A program made the position numbers and the translations under genes. From the NCBI GenBank assembly GCA_005883775.1, contig VBEU01000011.1, positions 1 to 8,949 of the forward strand: a stretch of 8,949 bases of DNA. Reading direction: 5' to 3'. This DNA comes from Chloroflexota bacterium. Lineage in GTDB: Bacteria; Chloroflexota; Limnocylindria; P2-11E. The notes under the pieces are model-generated. The model ran no database searches and was not told the DNA's origin. It worked only from the letters and a program-made list of their open reading frames with translations. Positions 6,622 through 8,949 of this stretch are shown piece by piece. Every line of letters begins with the position of its first letter. Position 1 is the stretch's first letter.

Positions 6622-7376
6622 GCGCGCTTTTCGATCACCACGTCCACAGCGATCGCTCGGACGGCACGGTGTCGCTCGCGGACCGTGCGAAGAGCGTCGC
6701 CACGCGGCCGCACGGCGTGTCCGATCACTACCCGTGGAAGGAGAAGCTGCGCGACGAAGACGACGTGAAGCGGTACATCGACGACGCTTCGCGCCTCGGC
6801 CTCCGCGTCGGCCTCGAGTACGACCTGGGGGTCGCGCCGCAACTGGGCGCGGATACCCGCGAGTCGCTGCACTACCTCATCGGCGCGATCCATCAGATCA
6901 GCCTCGACGGAAAACAGATCGGCTACGACGACGCCGGTGCCTTCGTGAAAGGCCGTATCAAAAGCTTCAAGGAACGCGATCGCTTCAGCGATCCAGCGCT
7001 GCAGAAGCGAATCCTCGAGCGCACGCTCGAGGTCGTCGCCGAGGGGATAGACCGCGATCGCATCGACATTCTCGGCCACCCCACGTTCTCCGCCCTTCAG
7101 GCGCTCGGCGATCCGGAGCGCGTCTATCCCGAGGAATGGCAGGAGCGGCTGATCGATCTCTGCGTCAAGGGGCGGATCGCGATCGAGATCAATGAGAGCT
7201 ATGGCGTGCCCCATCGAGAATTTCTCGTTCGCGCGGCACGAGCCGGTGCGCTCTTCTCCGTCGGGACCGACACGCACTTCGAGATCAAGCCGCTCGACAA
7301 GACCGACGCGATGATCGCTGCCGCCGCCCTGGACCGCGGACGATTCATGGCCGGGAGCCGCCTCGCACCGACGTAG
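6618..7376 (+). CDS. PHP-domain metallophosphoesterase (histidinol-phosphatase-like)
   Basis: Member of the PHP superfamily, trinuclear-metal hydrolases that include HisK-type histidinol phosphatases, YcdX-like phosphatases and the PolX/DnaE PHP domains. Start TTG 6618 overlaps the previous stop (TTGA) and places the first metal motif at the very N-terminus, as usual; the open frame upstream only shadows the neighbour. Product: 252 residues, normal for stand-alone PHP phosphatases. The likely metal ligands all appear present: DHHVH (His8, His10), SDH (His37), GLEYD (Glu67), AIH (His92), LGHP (His154) and GTDTH (Asp218, His220). An active phosphoesterase is therefore expected, probably cytoplasmic. 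No his operon genes lie nearby, so histidinol phosphate is not supported as substrate. The gene ends the + strand run and converges with the small - strand gene four bases away. Confidence 0.85.
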   Translation: MSALFDHHVHSDRSDGTVSLADRAKSVATRPHGVSDHYPWKEKLRDEDDVKRYIDDASRLGLRVGLEYDLGVAPQLGADTRESLHYLIGAIHQISLDGKQIGYDDAGAFVKGRIKSFKERDRFSDPALQKRILERTLEVVAEGIDRDRIDILGHPTFSALQALGDPERVYPEEWQERLIDLCVKGRIAIEINESYGVPHREFLVRAARAGALFSVGTDTHFEIKPLDKTDAMIAAAALDRGRFMAGSRLAPT

Positions 7377-7378
7377 CG

Positions 7379-7386
7379 GCCTAGGC
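7379..7386. repeat. 8-bp palindrome between converging stop codons
   Basis: GCCTAGGC is a perfect palindrome covering the last codon (CTA, read as TAG) of the minus-strand gene and lying three bases after the PHP gene stop. It is flanked by GC-rich sequence, with no T-tract on either strand. It is too short to be called a terminator, although it lies exactly where convergent transcription must end. Confidence 0.25.
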
Positions 7387-7554
7387 GGCGGGGGCGTCCT
7401 CCGCGAGCAGCTCGTACACCAGGATCCCGATCGCGAGGAGCAGCACCAGATGTACGGCGTTGCCGCCGAGGTTGGCAGCCTGTGCGACGAACCACGCCAG
7501 GACGAGCGCCCAGACCGCCGTCCAGCGCAGGCGATGGCCTGTCGCGAGGGTCAC
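7381..7554 (-). CDS. Small membrane protein, 57 aa, DUF5670/lmo0937-like
   Basis: Read on the minus strand from GTG (complement of 7552-7554) to TAG (complement of 7381-7383), this encodes 57 residues. It starts MTLATGHRLRWTAVWALVLA and continues with a hydrophobic centre containing NLGGNAVHLVLLLAIGILVY, then an acidic tail ELLAEDAPAA. Two short helices (about residues 11-27 and 33-48) joined by an N-L-G-G turn match the plan of the tiny lmo0937/DUF5670 membrane proteins (W-T...LGGF-IH-LL pattern), whose function is unknown. No strong Shine-Dalgarno precedes the GTG. It is the only minus-strand gene, converges with the PHP gene and diverges from prs. The residue composition is far too membrane-like and well ordered for an antisense shadow, but there is no gene on the other strand to cast one. 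Expression is inferred only. Confidence 0.6.
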   Translation of the reverse strand: MTLATGHRLRWTAVWALVLAWFVAQAANLGGNAVHLVLLLAIGILVYELLAEDAPAA

Positions 7555-7574
7555 GATTCGGAGGCTAGCGCCCG

Positions 7575-7580
7575 TATACT
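7575..7580 (+). promoter_or_regulatory. Candidate -10 box of the prs promoter (TATACT)
   Basis: TATACT matches the bacterial -10 consensus at five of six positions and is a conspicuous AT island in very GC-rich DNA. It lies in the 68-base divergent gap, 42 bases before the prs GTG, which would give a leader of roughly 35 bases. No good -35 hexamer is found 16-18 bases upstream (around 7552-7558, sequence CACGATT). The core GTATAC (7574-7579) is palindromic, so a weak divergent promoter for the small minus-strand gene could use the same spot. Confidence 0.42.
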
Positions 7581-7610
7581 TTTCATGCAGGACGACCTGC
7601 GATCCGCGGC

Positions 7611-7616
7611 AGGAGG
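7611..7616 (+). promoter_or_regulatory. Strong Shine-Dalgarno of prs (AGGAGG)
   Basis: A perfect AGGAGG lies six bases before GTG 7623. It fixes that GTG as the prs start. It is the only consensus ribosome site in the window: the other genes rely on overlaps or weak AGG/GAGG-type sites. This agrees with prs being the first gene of a new transcript. Confidence 0.88.
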
Positions 7617-7622
7617 GGAGCC

Positions 7623-8609
7623 GTGTTCCGAGGACTGTCCGTCTACACCGGAAACGCCCACCCCAAGTTCGCGAGAGACATCGCCGCCCACCTGGAGGTC
7701 CCGCTCGGCGACGCTGACGTCACCAAATTCGCCAACGACAACATCTTCGTGAAGATCAACGAGAACGCGCGCGAGCACGACGTGTATGTCGTGCAGTCGC
7801 TCGTCGGACCGTCGGTTAGCGACGCGATCATGGAGCTTCTCATCATGCTCGACGCCTTCAAACGTGCTTCCGCCGGCCGGATCACGGCCGTCATGCCGTA
7901 CTACGCCTACGGCCGGAGTGACAAGAAAGACCAGCCCCGCGTGCCGATCACGGCTCGCCTCCTCGCGGACCTCATCGGGGTCGCGGGCGCGGACCGGTTC
8001 CTGACGATGGACATGCACCAGATGCAGATCCAGGGCTTCTTCTCGATCCCCGGTGACGAGCTCTCGGCGCGCAACCTGCTCATCGAGGCGTTCCGTTCGA
8101 TCGTCGAGAAGGACCCGAACGGCGTCGCGCTCGTCGTGCCCGACCTCGGCTACGCCAACGCCGCCCGCCGGATCGCCGAGGCGCTGCAGATCCCGCTCGT
8201 GTTCATGCAGAAGACGCATCGCGACAACAGCGGCCGGAGCGAGGTCGTCGCGGTCATCGGCGACATCGACAAGCAGCGCGCGATCATCATCGACGACGAG
8301 ATCGACACCGGTACGACGATCCTCAACGCGGTTCGCATCCTGCACGAGCGCGGCGTCAACGAGATCTACGTCGGCTGCACTCACGCGGTCCTGTCGGGGA
8401 ACGCCGCCCAGAAGCTCGCCGAGAGCGGCATTGTGAAGCTGATCACCACCGACACCGCACCCTTGCGACCGTCGGCCCGCGACACCGAGAAGTTCGAGGT
8501 CCTGACCGTGGCGCCGCTCTTCGCCGAAGCCATCCGTCGGATCCACGAAGGCGAGTCCGTCGGCGCGCTCTTCAACCCGCCCGGGTTGCAGCTTCCGCTG
8601 GTCACCTAG
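7623..8609 (+). CDS. prs: Ribose-phosphate pyrophosphokinase (PRPP synthetase)
   Basis: Makes 5-phosphoribosyl-1-pyrophosphate from ribose 5-phosphate and ATP in the cytoplasm, feeding purine, pyrimidine, NAD, histidine and tryptophan synthesis. Product: 328 residues from GTG 7623, slightly longer than the usual 310-320. The N-terminal half has GDADVTKFANDNIFVKI, VVQSLVGPSVSDAIMEL, the ATP-binding MPYYAYGRSDKKDQPR block, and DMHQMQIQGFF (residues 130-140, usually DLHxxQIQGFF). The C-terminal half has VVPDLGYANAARR in place of the common SPDxGGxxRAR segment. The flexible loop is KTHRDNSGR (197-205), where classical enzymes have KRR-type residues, and the PRPP loop is DDEIDTGTT (224-232, usually DDMIDTAGT). 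A short C-terminal tail follows. The key lysine and aspartates are retained, so it should be active; the loop differences place it in a divergent class I subgroup. secA follows after 20 bases. Confidence 0.93.
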   Translation: MFRGLSVYTGNAHPKFARDIAAHLEVPLGDADVTKFANDNIFVKINENAREHDVYVVQSLVGPSVSDAIMELLIMLDAFKRASAGRITAVMPYYAYGRSDKKDQPRVPITARLLADLIGVAGADRFLTMDMHQMQIQGFFSIPGDELSARNLLIEAFRSIVEKDPNGVALVVPDLGYANAARRIAEALQIPLVFMQKTHRDNSGRSEVVAVIGDIDKQRAIIIDDEIDTGTTILNAVRILHERGVNEIYVGCTHAVLSGNAAQKLAESGIVKLITTDTAPLRPSARDTEKFEVLTVAPLFAEAIRRIHEGESVGALFNPPGLQLPLVT

Positions 8610-8629
8610 CGATCGCAACTCGCAGTCCC

Positions 8630-8949
8630 GTGAGCTTCATCGGCGGGTTGTTCGACTCGAACGAAGGCGAGCTTCGCAAGCTCCGCAAGATCGCCACGCG
8701 CGTCAACCAGCTCGAGCCTGAGCTCGAGAAGCGGAGCGACGAGGAGCTCGCCCAGAGCACGGCACGCTTTCGCGAGCGCCTGGCGAAAGGCGAAACGCTC
8801 GACGACATCCTCCCCGAGGTCTTCGCCTCGGTCCGCGAGGCCGCGAAGCGGACCCTCCGGCAGCGGCATTTCGACGTGCAGCTCATGGGCGGTCTCGCTC
8901 TGCACAAGGGCCATATCGCCGAGATGAGGACCGGTGAGGGCAAGACCCT
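8630..8949 (+). CDS. secA: Protein translocase ATPase SecA, 3' partial
   Basis: First 106 codons of SecA, the motor that pushes preproteins through SecYEG at the inner membrane. Start GTG 8630 gives MSFIGGLFDSNEGELRKLRK, the normal SecA N-terminus. The acidic LEPELEKRSDEELAQ and GETLDDILPEVF segments follow, then VREAAKRTLRQRHFDVQLMG, which contains the RHFDVQLxGG block of nucleotide-binding domain 1. Walker A MRTGEGKT (residues 99-106, from 8924) sits exactly at the right edge, where the gene is cut. No good Shine-Dalgarno precedes the GTG, and only 20 bases, without a visible terminator, separate it from prs, so cotranscription is likely. Whether this is the sole SecA or one of two paralogues cannot be told from this fragment. 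Confidence 0.96.
   Translation, partial: MSFIGGLFDSNEGELRKLRKIATRVNQLEPELEKRSDEELAQSTARFRERLAKGETLDDILPEVFASVREAAKRTLRQRHFDVQLMGGLALHKGHIAEMRTGEGKT

Noticed and set aside
7450..7752. Plus-strand open frame of 100 codons over the small minus-strand gene and the prs leader
   Set aside because: It overlaps the start of prs out of frame, has no recognisable features and no ribosome site.
7551..8618. Minus-strand open frame of 355 codons opposite prs
   Set aside because: It covers prs, which is unambiguous with a perfect ribosome site, and the product is Asp/Arg/Val-rich with no domain.
1..8949. CRISPR array, insertion sequence, tRNA/rRNA, toxin-antitoxin or phage genes
   Set aside because: No spaced direct repeats, transposase motifs, cloverleaf-like segments or such proteins were seen; nearly every base is in recognisable coding sequence.

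Overview
The window is GC-rich bacterial chromosomal DNA, densely packed with genes and almost entirely coding on the + strand. GTG and TTG starts are common, stop-start overlaps are frequent, and almost no gene has a strong Shine-Dalgarno sequence. The Tad genes, the form of the PRPP synthetase and the prs-secA adjacency suggest a high-GC Terrabacteria lineage, perhaps Chloroflexota or a neighbouring candidate phylum. That placement is an impression from protein sequence and is low confidence. No mobile element, CRISPR array, tRNA, rRNA or phage gene was seen.

Layout. (1) 1-3029: the inner-membrane motor of a Tad (Flp-type) pilus: CpaF/TadA ATPase (cut by the left edge), TadB and TadC. (2) 3076-7376: a tight run of five genes: DUF192 protein, ComF-like phosphoribosyltransferase, polytopic membrane protein resembling GT-C/GT39 glycosyltransferases, an unrecognised protein whose N-terminal half looks like a decayed nucleotidyltransferase fold, and a PHP-family metallophosphoesterase. 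The last four are joined by 1-4 base overlaps, and the three 4-base overlaps use ATG, GTG and TTG in turn. (3) 7381-7554: a 57-residue, one- or two-helix membrane protein on the - strand, the only minus-strand gene. (4) 7555-7622: a divergent intergenic gap with a TATACT -10-like box and the only strong Shine-Dalgarno in the window, marking the start of a new transcription unit. (5) 7623-8949: prs (PRPP synthetase), then the first 106 codons of secA, cut by the right edge.

How it fits together. The Tad motor genes and comF lie in one likely transcription unit, so pilus assembly and DNA uptake may be linked, since Tad pili support transformation in some actinobacteria. This link is an inference. 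The membrane glycosyltransferase-like protein could modify a surface structure, and the nucleotidyltransferase-like/PHP pair has no assignable pathway from sequence alone. prs and secA are housekeeping genes. The parts most worth a second look are the nucleotidyltransferase-like protein, the start of the DUF192 gene, the small minus-strand membrane protein and the variant catalytic loop of Prs.
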